From assembly GCA_942491735.1 (NCBI GenBank), contig CALOCN010000014.1:186001-250000 (forward strand): DNA of 64,000 nt, written 5' to 3'. Positions within the stretch are counted from its first letter, which is position 1; each line of letters begins with the position of its first letter. This document shows positions 42,215 through 50,682 of the stretch, piece after piece. The DNA is from CALOCN01 sp942491735. GTDB taxonomy: Bacteria; Eisenbacteria; RBG-16-71-46; JABDJR01. The position numbers and the translations under genes were made by a program. A model generated the notes under the pieces. The model did not search any database and had not been told where the DNA came from. It saw nothing but the letters and a program-made list of their open reading frames with translations.

Positions 42215-43717
42215 TCAGACGGTGACTCCGGTTTCCTGATTGAAGGCAACAATGAGATCGTCCCAGGCCTCGGGGAGCCGGGTGAGCCCCTCCCAGAAGT
42301 CGGGATCGCCGCGGCGAACGAACGTCTCGACCGGAACCCCCTGCTGCTCCACCCAGGTGAAGTAGCCCAGGTTCAGGATGCGCTTGCGATCCACATGGCT
42401 GAGCTCCTGGTAGTGGTCGGTGCGGGTTCCGGCCAGATGCTCGCCGAAAGCCCGCGCCGCGTCCACCGTCCCGTAGCCGTCGGCATGGTGCCGGGCCTGC
42501 CAGGCTTCGCGCTCCGCGCCATACATGGCGGCATCATCCGTGGCCACGGTGTAGACGGCCTCGTCCGGGCCGTAGTCGAACCTGCGCGCGGTCTTGATCG
42601 CGGCCAGGACATTGCAGATCCCGGAGTAACCGAAGTTGCCGAGGGCCTCGAGGGTCCCCGACGGGACCCCTTCGTGGTCGGCCAGATAGCGGCGACCCAC
42701 GTCGGTGTTGAACAGGAGGTCCAGGGCGTCGGTGCTGCGGTCCGAGACCGCGGTGACGCAGTCCGTGTTCATCACGTTGTGGATGTAGGGGACGTGTTTG
42801 TCCCCGATCCCCTGGATGTTGTGCTCCCCGAATCCGTTGTAAAGGAGGGTGGGGCACTCCAGGGCCTCCACCGCGACAATGCGCGCGCCGAGGGTTTCCT
42901 TGAGATGGTCGCCGGCGGCGAGCGTGCCGGCGGAACCGGTCGCGGAGACGTAGGCTGCCATACGAAGACGCGGGTGCTGGTCGCCCAGATGGGCGTGAAT
43001 CCGCTCCAGCGCCCTGCCGGTGACCAGACGGTGGACGAGATGGTTTCCGAACTCGGCGAACTGGTTGAAGATGATGGTGTCCGGGTCCCGGTCCAGCTCG
43101 GCGCACCGGTCGTAGATCTCCTTCACGTTGCTCTCGGTCCCGGGCGTGCGGATGATGTCGGACGGATCGGCCACCCACTCCTCGAGCCAGCGAAAGCGTT
43201 CACGACTCATGCCCTCGGGAAGAACGGCCACCCCGCGGCAGTCCATGATGCGGCTGATCGCCACCCCGCCGCGACAGTAGTTGCCGGTGGAGGGCCAGAC
43301 CGCACGGTGTCGGGAGGGGTCGAACTGGCCGGTCACCACGCGCGGAGCGAGGCATCCGTAGGCGGCGAGGACCTTGTGGGCGCGGATCATGGGAAAGCGG
43401 TTCCCGAGGGCGACCACGATGGGAGCCTCCACCCCGGTCAGGGAGCGGGGCAGCACCAGGTGTTCCGGGACCGGCACCCGGGCCCCGGCGGAATCGTTGA
43501 ACCAGTGCACCCGGAACAGGTTCAGTGGATGCGCCGCCCCGGGATCGACACCGTCCAAGGCGGCCTGCACCGCCCCGGGAATGGTGTCCGGATGGGCGAG
43601 TTGGGCAAAGGTCGGAAGCAGGATCTTCTGATCCCGAAATCGCTTGACCGTCGCATTGTGGGTTTCGCGGTCGATGATCCGCGTTTCAAGTCCAAGATCG
43701 GGCACGGTGGCTTCCAT
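42215..43717 (-). CDS. Cysteine-synthase-superfamily PLP enzyme, 500 aa
   Basis: The protein has a fold-type-II layout: a lysine in MIRAHKVLAAYGCLAPRVV, a phosphate-loop-like WPSTGNYCRGGVAISRIMDC, GTESNVKEIYDRCAEL, MAAYVSATGSAGTLAAGDHL, and a long C-terminal region. It is longer than cysteine synthase or E. coli YgeX (~400 aa). The N-terminal QKILLPTFAQLAHPDTIP has no counterpart known to me. It is the first gene of the minus-strand unit and is followed closely by a second PLP enzyme. In the E. coli island this position in the pathway is taken by YgeX (DpaL). Replacement or extension of that step is inferred from context. Confidence 0.72.
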   Translation of the reverse strand: MEATVPDLGLETRIIDRETHNATVKRFRDQKILLPTFAQLAHPDTIPGAVQAALDGVDPGAAHPLNLFRVHWFNDSAGARVPVPEHLVLPRSLTGVEAPIVVALGNRFPMIRAHKVLAAYGCLAPRVVTGQFDPSRHRAVWPSTGNYCRGGVAISRIMDCRGVAVLPEGMSRERFRWLEEWVADPSDIIRTPGTESNVKEIYDRCAELDRDPDTIIFNQFAEFGNHLVHRLVTGRALERIHAHLGDQHPRLRMAAYVSATGSAGTLAAGDHLKETLGARIVAVEALECPTLLYNGFGEHNIQGIGDKHVPYIHNVMNTDCVTAVSDRSTDALDLLFNTDVGRRYLADHEGVPSGTLEALGNFGYSGICNVLAAIKTARRFDYGPDEAVYTVATDDAAMYGAEREAWQARHHADGYGTVDAARAFGEHLAGTRTDHYQELSHVDRKRILNLGYFTWVEQQGVPVETFVRRGDPDFWEGLTRLPEAWDDLIVAFNQETGVTV

Positions 43718-43885
43718 GGCAGGGGATACGATTCATTCGGATCGAGAGCAAATCCTACCAGTTTTGCCGGCTCGGTTCGGTGGTTCGCGCAGAGTCCCCC
43801 GCCGCCCTGTCGGGGGTGGGATGGGTAGTGTAGATTTGGTGACCGTCCGCTTGTCCCTCAATACGGTCCGCAAATCAGGTTCCAT

Positions 43886-44671
43886 ATGTCTCGAGTCGGG
43901 GTCCTTGTTCTCATTCTCATGGCCATCGTCGCTTCCGCGACCTGTCCGTGGTTGCCGGCAGCCTGCGGCGCCTCGTTTCCGGGGCGGGAGGCTGGCCTGC
44001 TCGAGACCCCGGCCCAAACCCGATGCTACCGCTGCGGACTCGGGTTGCTGCATCGTGGGGGGGTCATTGGCTACTGTGTTCCACCCACCGATCAGCGTTG
44101 CCGGCACAACGTGCCCGGTAGCTCGGGCCTGGATGCGACACGACTCGACGTGCACAGCGCCGCGGCGTCGTCGGACCCGTTTGGGAAGATGTTCCTGAGG
44201 GGCTGGGTTGCCATCACCGGGGTGGAAATGCTGCTTCTTGGCGTGACCGTCGCCTTGCCCCGGGAGTGGACGGGCTGGTCCAGCACGTTTGTCCAGGATG
44301 GGCTGGATCATCTGGGGCGCGCCTACACCAATCCGCCGGTGTGGGACGACGACCACTGGTTTCACAACTATCTGGGGCATCCCTATGGCGGCAGCGTCTA
44401 CTACAACACCGTGCGTTGCCAGGGGGCGAGCCCCGTGCAGTCCTTCGTGTTCAGTGCGGCGCTCTCGGTCCAGTGGGAGTACGTCTTCGAAGCGGTGGCC
44501 GAGCAACCCAGCATCCAGGACCTCCTGATCACTCCGGTAGCGGGGTCCCTGCTCGGGGAAGTGGTCAACCAGGCCACCCTGGCCATGAAACAGAACGGCA
44601 CCAACATCCTGGAGAAGGCGTTCATCCTCATCATGAACCCCATGAGCATCCTCTTCGTCGGGTTCAACTAG
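43886..44671 (+). CDS. DUF3943 family exported membrane protein
   Basis: The 261-aa protein has an N-terminal hydrophobic signal (VGVLVLILMAIVASATCPWL) and then the DUF3943 core: WDDDHWFHNYLGHPYGGSVY, QSFVFSAALSVQWEYVFEAV, and PSIQDLLITPVAGSLLGEVV. The family occurs in Gram-negative envelopes, often near PAP2 phosphatases, and its function is unknown. Between the signal and the core lies a Cys-containing stretch (CYRCGLGLLHRGGVIGYC) that may form disulfides. It ends three bases before the PAP2 gene, so the two form an operon placed between the two minus-strand selenium units. Confidence 0.82.
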   Translation: MSRVGVLVLILMAIVASATCPWLPAACGASFPGREAGLLETPAQTRCYRCGLGLLHRGGVIGYCVPPTDQRCRHNVPGSSGLDATRLDVHSAAASSDPFGKMFLRGWVAITGVEMLLLGVTVALPREWTGWSSTFVQDGLDHLGRAYTNPPVWDDDHWFHNYLGHPYGGSVYYNTVRCQGASPVQSFVFSAALSVQWEYVFEAVAEQPSIQDLLITPVAGSLLGEVVNQATLAMKQNGTNILEKAFILIMNPMSILFVGFN

Positions 44672-44674
44672 GGA

Positions 44675-45955
44675 ATGGGACGCCGTGCCGCGCTGCTTCT
44701 CGTGTTCCTGCTCGGGATGCCGGGTCAAGGCGCCGCGGCTTCGGAAGAGTCCTCCACCCTGACCCGGATCGGGGATGCCCTGCGGATCGCCATGCCGGTG
44801 GGGGCCCTGGGAGCGACCTTCCTGGCCGGGGATGGGGACGGGCATCGCTGGGACCGGATCGGGTCACAGCAGTTCCTGTTGGCCTTCGGCGGCACCGTCG
44901 CCACCACCTACCTCGCCAAGGCGGTGAACACCAAGGTCCGCCCCGACGCCCAGGACGACCGGTCGTTCCCCTCCGGCCACACCAGCGTGGTCTTCTCGGC
45001 CGCGTCCTTCGTTGACATGCGCTACGGGCGATGGTGGGGCCTGCCCGCCTACGCCCTGGCCGCGCTCACCGGCTACAGCCGGGTCCAGGCGGACAAGCAC
45101 TTCGCCGATGATGTCGTGGCGGGGGCAAGCATTGGTCTCCTATGGACATGGGCGGCGGCCACCCCACGCACGGTGCCGGTACGGGTGCGGCCCTTCCTGG
45201 GTGGGGACGGAGCCGGTGTGCTGTTCGAGTGGGGGGGTACCCAGCGCACCCGTTCCGGGGGAAGTGATGGGCCGGGCGATTGGAGCTACCGGTTCTTCTT
45301 CGGCAAGTCCAACGAGACGCGCAACGAGGTGACCGCACCCGAGGCGGGGGGAACCACGTTCGACCTGGCCCAGTTCGAGAACGTGGACCAGCCCACGACC
45401 ACGGCCGAGGTTACGCTGGGATACTCCCCGGCGCCGGCCCACGAGTTTTCGCTTCTGTACTCCCCGTTCGAGTCCCGTGACCAGGGAGCGTTCGCCGCAC
45501 CGGTCCGGTTCGCTGGAGTCGAGTTTCCGCCCGACAGCCCGATCAGCTCGGCCTGGCGCCTGCAGGATATCCGTTTTCGCTGGCGGTACCGGATGGAGCC
45601 GGGCCGCTTCCGGGTCGACGTGGGGGCGGGGCTGGTGTTCGAGGACATCACGGTGAGCCTGAGCGGGAGCGATAGCCTGACCGCGTCCCAACGCAGCGTT
45701 GCCCTGTTGCCGACGCTCAACGCGGGGCTGGCCTGGGAGTTCCTGTCCGGGTTCCGGGTGGAGGCCTGGGCGGAAGGGGGACATCTTCCCTCGGGTTGGC
45801 TCGCCGACGTGCGTTTCCGGGGGACCTGGACCTTTCATCCCCGCTGGACGGCAGGGGTGGGATTCCGGAGCTACTCCCGCGAACTCACCACGGATGAACT
45901 GCGCAACCGGGCCGACTTCAGCGTGCCCTTCGGGGTTCTGGAGTACGGCTGGTAG
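44675..45955 (+). CDS. PAP2 phosphatase with C-terminal beta-barrel-like domain
   Basis: The 426-aa protein has a signal peptide, then a PAP2 (lipid phosphate phosphatase) domain with all three motifs: KVRPDAQDD, SFPSGHTSVVFSAA and SRVQADKHFADDVVAG. These hold the catalytic histidines and acidic partner of family members such as PgpB or LpxE. Residues ~160-426 are alternating strands typical of an outer-membrane barrel (ATTAEVTLGYSPAPAHEFSL-like, FRWRYRMEPGRFRVDVGAGL, AGVGFRSYSRELTTDEL). The fusion would place a lipid phosphatase at the periplasmic face of the outer membrane, perhaps to act on lipid A or phospholipids. It is co-transcribed with the DUF3943 gene. Confidence 0.85.
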   Translation: MGRRAALLLVFLLGMPGQGAAASEESSTLTRIGDALRIAMPVGALGATFLAGDGDGHRWDRIGSQQFLLAFGGTVATTYLAKAVNTKVRPDAQDDRSFPSGHTSVVFSAASFVDMRYGRWWGLPAYALAALTGYSRVQADKHFADDVVAGASIGLLWTWAAATPRTVPVRVRPFLGGDGAGVLFEWGGTQRTRSGGSDGPGDWSYRFFFGKSNETRNEVTAPEAGGTTFDLAQFENVDQPTTTAEVTLGYSPAPAHEFSLLYSPFESRDQGAFAAPVRFAGVEFPPDSPISSAWRLQDIRFRWRYRMEPGRFRVDVGAGLVFEDITVSLSGSDSLTASQRSVALLPTLNAGLAWEFLSGFRVEAWAEGGHLPSGWLADVRFRGTWTFHPRWTAGVGFRSYSRELTTDELRNRADFSVPFGVLEYGW

Positions 45956-45965
45956 GCAGCGTCGT

Positions 45966-47186
45966 TCAGGGCAAGCCGGCCATCCGCTCCCACAGCGCCG
46001 CCGCCGCGGATTCGGCCTGGGCCAGCACCTCGTCGTAGTCCGCGCGGGTGAGCCGTCCTTCGCGAACCACCACCACCCCGTCGACCACGACGTGACGCAC
46101 GCCTTCCCTGTCCTGGACCACCAGGTCGGCGGCGGAGCCGGGATCCGGGGTGAACCGCAGGTCCAGAAGCTCGCCGGCCAGTCGGTTGCCGCCCCGGGTT
46201 CGCTGATCCAGGAGTTCGATGTTGCCCTCGGTTCCGGGACCGTACTCCTCGAGGTCCTCGGCGAGGACCGTCGCTTCCCGGCTCATGTCGGCCGGGTATC
46301 CGTCCGTTCCCAGGGCGACCCGGTCGGTGACCCGGAGTGCCTCGGGGAATCCCACCCGGTTCCCCCGGTTGGACCGGGGATTCTGGACGAACCACAGACC
46401 GTGCTCGTGGGCGCGGCGGACCTGATCCTCGGCGAGGTGGACCCCGTGGGCCAGGATGGAGCCGGGGGGGAGCGCACCCAGATCCATGAGTCGCTCGAGG
46501 GGGCCGGGGTAACCGCGCTCCTTGGCGTCGGCCACGTCCGCTCCGTCCTCGGCCACATGGACATGCATGGGGACGTCCAGTTTTTGGCAAAGCGCTCCGG
46601 CGGCGCGGATGGTTTCGTCGGAAACGGTGAAGGACGCGTGCAATCCCACCAGCCCGCGGACCAGGGGACGTGTGTTGCCGCGAATGAAGTCGGCGCAGGC
46701 GTCCAATCCGCGCTGCCCCTCGTCCCGCCCCCCGTTGCGTTCGGTGGCGCCGTAGGTCAGCACGGCCCGGCACCCCAGCTCCTCGCAGGCCTCGGCCAGT
46801 ACGTCCAATGAACCGTCGATGAACGCGGGGGACTCGTGATGGTCCACCAGGGTGGTGGTTCCCATGAGGAGCGCCTCGGCCACGTAGAGACGAGCCGCGG
46901 CCCGCAGGGTGTCCGCGTCCAGGGCCCGGTCCAGGCGCCACCAGACCCGTTCCAGGATCTGGAGAAAGTTCTCGGGCTGGGGTTCCGGGGCCGGCATTCC
47001 CAGGGGAACGAGGCCGCTGTAGAGATGGGTGTGTGCGTTGATCGCGCCCAGCTGGAGCGTGGCGTCCGCGGCATCCAGGATCATGGCGTCCCGAGGATCC
47101 GGGTCCTCGCCCCAGGAGACGATGCGGTCACCTTCCACCCGCGCCCCCACACCATGGCGGTCGGGGGTGACGACGACGACGCTCAT
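45966..47186 (-). CDS. ssnA: SsnA-type amidohydrolase
   Basis: The 406-aa protein is an ATZ/TRZ-type amidohydrolase with the metal ligands of the family: GAINAHTHLYSGLVPLGM, TTLVDHHESPAFIDG, VPMHVHVAEDGADV, ILAHGVHLAEDQV and VALGTDGYPADMSREA. SsnA proteins are part of the selenium-linked purine gene set and are related to guanine deaminase and other deaminases; a purine or ring-opened purine is the likely substrate. The gene starts seven bases after the xanthine dehydrogenase stop and closes the four-gene operon selD-epimerase-xdh-ssnA. Confidence 0.88.
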   Translation of the reverse strand: MSVVVVTPDRHGVGARVEGDRIVSWGEDPDPRDAMILDAADATLQLGAINAHTHLYSGLVPLGMPAPEPQPENFLQILERVWWRLDRALDADTLRAAARLYVAEALLMGTTTLVDHHESPAFIDGSLDVLAEACEELGCRAVLTYGATERNGGRDEGQRGLDACADFIRGNTRPLVRGLVGLHASFTVSDETIRAAGALCQKLDVPMHVHVAEDGADVADAKERGYPGPLERLMDLGALPPGSILAHGVHLAEDQVRRAHEHGLWFVQNPRSNRGNRVGFPEALRVTDRVALGTDGYPADMSREATVLAEDLEEYGPGTEGNIELLDQRTRGGNRLAGELLDLRFTPDPGSAADLVVQDREGVRHVVVDGVVVVREGRLTRADYDEVLAQAESAAAALWERMAGLP

Positions 47187-47193
47187 CCCTGCG

Positions 47194-49821
47194 CTAGCGA
47201 CCGTTCCGCTTCCTGCGGATCCGACCCACCGTCATGGCCTGGGCGGCGGGTGAGTCCTTCATGGGGAGTGTGTAGCGACGAATGCCGTCGAACGCCTGGA
47301 GCGCACCGGCAACCGCGGCGGCGGTGGGAACCAGACCCACCTCCCCGACCCCTTTGGCTCCGAAGGGACCTTCCGGCTCGGGGTCCTCGACCAGGATCAC
47401 CTCGACCCGCGGCATGTCCCGTGTGCGCAACACGCCCAGCTCGCGAAGCTTGAAGGTCACCGGCATCCCGTTCTCGCAGGGAAGGTCCTCGGTGAGGGCG
47501 AAACCGAGACCCATGTGAATGGACCCTTCGATCTGTCCCTCGCACAGCGCGGGATTCACCGCCCGCCCCACATCATGGGCGGCAATGACCCGGTCCAGCT
47601 TGCCTTCCTCGTCGAGGATCACTACCTGGGTCGCGTAGCCGAACGCGGTGTGGGTCTTGATGGTGGCTACGTCCTGGCCGGGCGCGGTGGTGTCGTCCAC
47701 CAGAACGTCCGCGGCAAAGACCCGTCCGGTCAGATCCTCGAGTCCCAGTCCGCGATCCAGCTCGTCCTTGAGCTTGGTGGCCGCGCTCTTGACCGCCCGT
47801 CCCCCGAACAGGGTCGCTCGCGATCCGGTGGTCTGGCCGCACTGCAGGGCGTAGGTGGAATCCACCTTGGGCTGGAACACCGAGGCCGGCAGCGCGGTGA
47901 CCTCGACCGCGCATTGGATGAGAACGGTCAGGAGGCCCTGCCCCATCTCCGTGTACCCGTTGTAGAGGGAGACGGTCCCGTCGGCTTCGACCACGAGCCG
48001 GCACATGCCCCACTCCTTGGCGCCGTTGCCGATGCCGCTGTTCTTGAGCCCGCAGGCGATCCCCACCGCCCGTCCGGCTTCCCGGGCCTCGGTGTAGGCC
48101 CCTTTCACCGCCTCCAGTGTCTTCTTGATCCCGACCGACTTGGTCAGCACCTGACCGGTGCTGAAGGTGTCCCCGATCTCCAGCGCGTTGCGCCAACGGA
48201 TCTCCCAACGGTCGAGCTGCGCCTGCTCGGCCAGCAGATCCATGACCCCTTCCATGGCGTAGTGGGCCTGGTTGGCCCCGAACCCGCGCATGGCTCCGCA
48301 GGGCGGATTGTTGGTGTAGACCGAGACGCTGGTCACGTCCACGTTCTCCACCCGGTACGGTCCGCAGGCGTGGCCGGCCGCGCGTTCCAGCACCTTCATG
48401 CCGACCGAGGCGTAGGCCCCGGTGTCTCCGACCATGCTCGCCTTGACGAAGGTGAGGTGCCCCTCGGCATCGCAGCCCGCCTCGTAGTCCATACGAATGG
48501 GATGGCGCTTGGGATGAAGCCGGATGGACTCCTCCCGGTTGAGGGTGATCTTGGCCGGGCGCTCGGTGAGCCACGCCACCAGGGCGGTCTGGGCCTGGAT
48601 CGACATGTCTTCCTTGCCCCCGAAGGCCCCGCCGTTGGGGATCAGCTCGGCAAAGATCTTGTCTTCCGGAACGCCCAGGAACGCCGCGGTCTGGCGGCGA
48701 TCGTCGAAGATGCCCTGCCCCTGGGTGCACAGTCGCAGCTTCCCGTCGGGTAGGGGTTCCGCGAACGCGCTCTCGGGCTCGAGATACAGGTGTTCGATCC
48801 GCTGGGTGTTCCAGGTTCCCTTCACGGTGTGCGCGCTGGCCGCGCGTGCGGTCTCCACGTTTCCCCGCTGGACCGAGGTGCGGGAGAGAACGTTGTCGTG
48901 GTCCGGGTTGACCCGGGGCGCCCCCGGGGCCATGGCTGCTTCGGGAGTGAGCAGCGGATCCAGGACGTCGTAGGTGACCTGCACCCGTTTGGCCGCGGCC
49001 CGTGCCTCGGCCTCGGTCTCCGCCGCCACCACGGCGAGAATGTCCCCCACGCTGCGGGTGATCTCGCCCGGGGCCACGAACCCGGGCCAGTCCTTGAGGA
49101 TGAGGCCATAGTGGCGGTCACCCGGAACATCCGCGGCGGTGAAGACCCGATGGACCCCCGGTTGCGCGGTGGCCTCGGTGGTGTCGATGGCGGTCACCCT
49201 GGCCCGGGGATGCTCGGAGAGCACGACCACGCCGTGCAGCATGTCGGGCCGGGTCATGTCGTCGACGTAGGGACGGTCCCCCATGGCGAGATCCAGGCCA
49301 CGATACCGCGCGAGCGAGGTCCCTACCCCGCCGTGCTCCAGGGGTTCGGGAACCGCCTCGCCCCGTTTGGCCTTGGCCAGCAGATCCACGGCATCCAGGA
49401 TCTTCACGTACCCGGTGCACCGGCACAGATGCACATCCAGGGCCCGCTCGATGTCCTCGCGGGAGGGGTCGGGGTTGGTGTCGGTCAGGTGCTTGGCCCG
49501 CAGCGCGAATCCCGGAATGCAGAACCCGCACTGGAGACCGGCCGCGGCCACGAAGCTACGGGCGATGAGGTCCCGCTCCGCGGGATCCACCCCCTCGAGA
49601 GTGAGAATCTCGGTGCCGTCGGCCTTGGTTGCCGGAACGGCGCAGGTGACCTTGGGATTGCCGTCGACGAGGGCCAGACAGCAACCGCATTGTCCCTGGG
49701 GGCGGCACCCGTCCTTGGGAGAGATCACCCCGCAGCGATTGCGCAGCATCTCCAGGAGGCTTTCGCCGGGACGGGGATCGAACGTGTGACTCTGACCGTT
49801 GAGGCGGAAGTTGACGGGCAT
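47194..49821 (-). CDS. Selenium-dependent type xanthine dehydrogenase (fused 2Fe-2S and molybdopterin subunits)
   Basis: The 875-aa protein begins with a two-cluster ferredoxin domain (DGCRPQGQCGCC, then AAGLQCGFCIPGF and HLCRCTGYVKI) and continues as a molybdopterin hydroxylase. NGGAFGGKEDMSIQAQ and AMRGFGANQAHYAMEGVMD hold substrate and cofactor contacts, EMGQGLLTVLIQCAVEV follows, and the catalytic glutamate lies in GAKGVGEVGLVPTAAAVAG. This single-chain layout without an FAD domain is that of the Se-dependent xanthine dehydrogenase (XdhD-like) group. Whether selenium occupies the active site cannot be seen, but selD in the same operon supports it. It hydroxylates purines such as hypoxanthine or xanthine. 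An alternative start, ATG at 49836, adds five residues. Confidence 0.9.
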   Translation of the reverse strand: MPVNFRLNGQSHTFDPRPGESLLEMLRNRCGVISPKDGCRPQGQCGCCLALVDGNPKVTCAVPATKADGTEILTLEGVDPAERDLIARSFVAAAGLQCGFCIPGFALRAKHLTDTNPDPSREDIERALDVHLCRCTGYVKILDAVDLLAKAKRGEAVPEPLEHGGVGTSLARYRGLDLAMGDRPYVDDMTRPDMLHGVVVLSEHPRARVTAIDTTEATAQPGVHRVFTAADVPGDRHYGLILKDWPGFVAPGEITRSVGDILAVVAAETEAEARAAAKRVQVTYDVLDPLLTPEAAMAPGAPRVNPDHDNVLSRTSVQRGNVETARAASAHTVKGTWNTQRIEHLYLEPESAFAEPLPDGKLRLCTQGQGIFDDRRQTAAFLGVPEDKIFAELIPNGGAFGGKEDMSIQAQTALVAWLTERPAKITLNREESIRLHPKRHPIRMDYEAGCDAEGHLTFVKASMVGDTGAYASVGMKVLERAAGHACGPYRVENVDVTSVSVYTNNPPCGAMRGFGANQAHYAMEGVMDLLAEQAQLDRWEIRWRNALEIGDTFSTGQVLTKSVGIKKTLEAVKGAYTEAREAGRAVGIACGLKNSGIGNGAKEWGMCRLVVEADGTVSLYNGYTEMGQGLLTVLIQCAVEVTALPASVFQPKVDSTYALQCGQTTGSRATLFGGRAVKSAATKLKDELDRGLGLEDLTGRVFAADVLVDDTTAPGQDVATIKTHTAFGYATQVVILDEEGKLDRVIAAHDVGRAVNPALCEGQIEGSIHMGLGFALTEDLPCENGMPVTFKLRELGVLRTRDMPRVEVILVEDPEPEGPFGAKGVGEVGLVPTAAAVAGALQAFDGIRRYTLPMKDSPAAQAMTVGRIRRKRNGR

Positions 49822-49883
49822 AGTGCGGCCCATCATAACGCGTTCGGGGTCGATCGAGAACGACGAGCGTGTCCGGGCCCGGA

Positions 49884-50678
49884 TCAGGGCGTCGGCAAGG
49901 ACGGGAGCCGTTGCGAGAGCGGAGCAATGGAGACCCGTGGATCCAACATGCGCTGGTCGTGGACGAAGTCCTCGGTGGGTTCCACCGGCCAGCGGTTTCC
50001 GTGTCGCGCGCTGAGCGCGGTGGCGATCTCGTGGAAGTTCCAGCCCGGGTTGCCGTCCACCTGGTACACGCCGGTCGCCGCGGGGTCCCCGGTGAGAGCG
50101 GCCAGGGTGTCGGCCGTATCGGCGAGAAAGGAACAGGCGGGAATCCAGCGGCGGCTGGCCCGGACCGCCCCGTCCTCCCGGGTCCGGGTCTCCAGGAAGT
50201 CGATCATGTTGTTGCTGCCGGGGGTTTCGCCGATCTGCCATCCGATCCGGGCGACACAAGCGCCGGGGTTGGCTTCGCGGACCCGTTCCTCGGCCTCCCG
50301 TTTGTCCAGACCGTAGCCGGTGTCCGCGTCCGGGGCCGCGTCGACCGGGTAGGGACCGGGGGTCGTGTCCCGGAACACCATGACCGTACTGACATGGACA
50401 AGACGGATGCCCAGGTCGCGGGTCAGCCCGGCCAGGTGGTCGGGCCACAGGATGTTGACCCGCCGACCCTCGTCGGCAAGCCCGGTGGGAGTCGAGGCGA
50501 TGGCGAGATGGATCAGGGCGTGAGGCTGGGCAAAGCGGAGCAGCTGCTCCATGGAGGCGGGATCGTCCGCGGGAACGGTGGCGCGGTCCCACCCCAGAAC
50601 GTCGTGTCCCCGCGCGGCCAGGACCGGTCCGAGCGCCCGCCCGACCGTGCCGCGAAGACCGGTGACCAGCACCCTCAC
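49884..50678 (-). CDS. NAD-dependent epimerase/dehydratase-like protein (RmlD-like SDR)
   Basis: The 264-aa protein has the Rossmann start VLVTGLRGTVGRALGPVLAA, a conserved VSTVMVFRDTTP strand and the catalytic Tyr-Lys pair in TGYGLDKREAEERV, the extended-SDR YxxxK site. It resembles dTDP-4-dehydrorhamnose reductase and UDP-glucose 4-epimerase relatives. The C-terminal half (VYQVDGNPGWNFHEIATALS) binds the sugar-like substrate in relatives. It is unusual to find it between selD and the xanthine dehydrogenase, with gaps of four and 62 bases. A role on a ribosyl or sugar moiety linked to purines, or no link at all, are both possible. Confidence 0.8.
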   Translation of the reverse strand: MRVLVTGLRGTVGRALGPVLAARGHDVLGWDRATVPADDPASMEQLLRFAQPHALIHLAIASTPTGLADEGRRVNILWPDHLAGLTRDLGIRLVHVSTVMVFRDTTPGPYPVDAAPDADTGYGLDKREAEERVREANPGACVARIGWQIGETPGSNNMIDFLETRTREDGAVRASRRWIPACSFLADTADTLAALTGDPAATGVYQVDGNPGWNFHEIATALSARHGNRWPVEPTEDFVHDQRMLDPRVSIAPLSQRLPSLPTP

Positions 50679-50682
50679 GGGG

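Noticed and set aside
49821..50592. N-terminal extension of the xanthine dehydrogenase frame to 50592
   Set aside because: The extension overlaps the SDR epimerase gene in another frame and has no family likeness; the ferredoxin domain begins properly at 49821.
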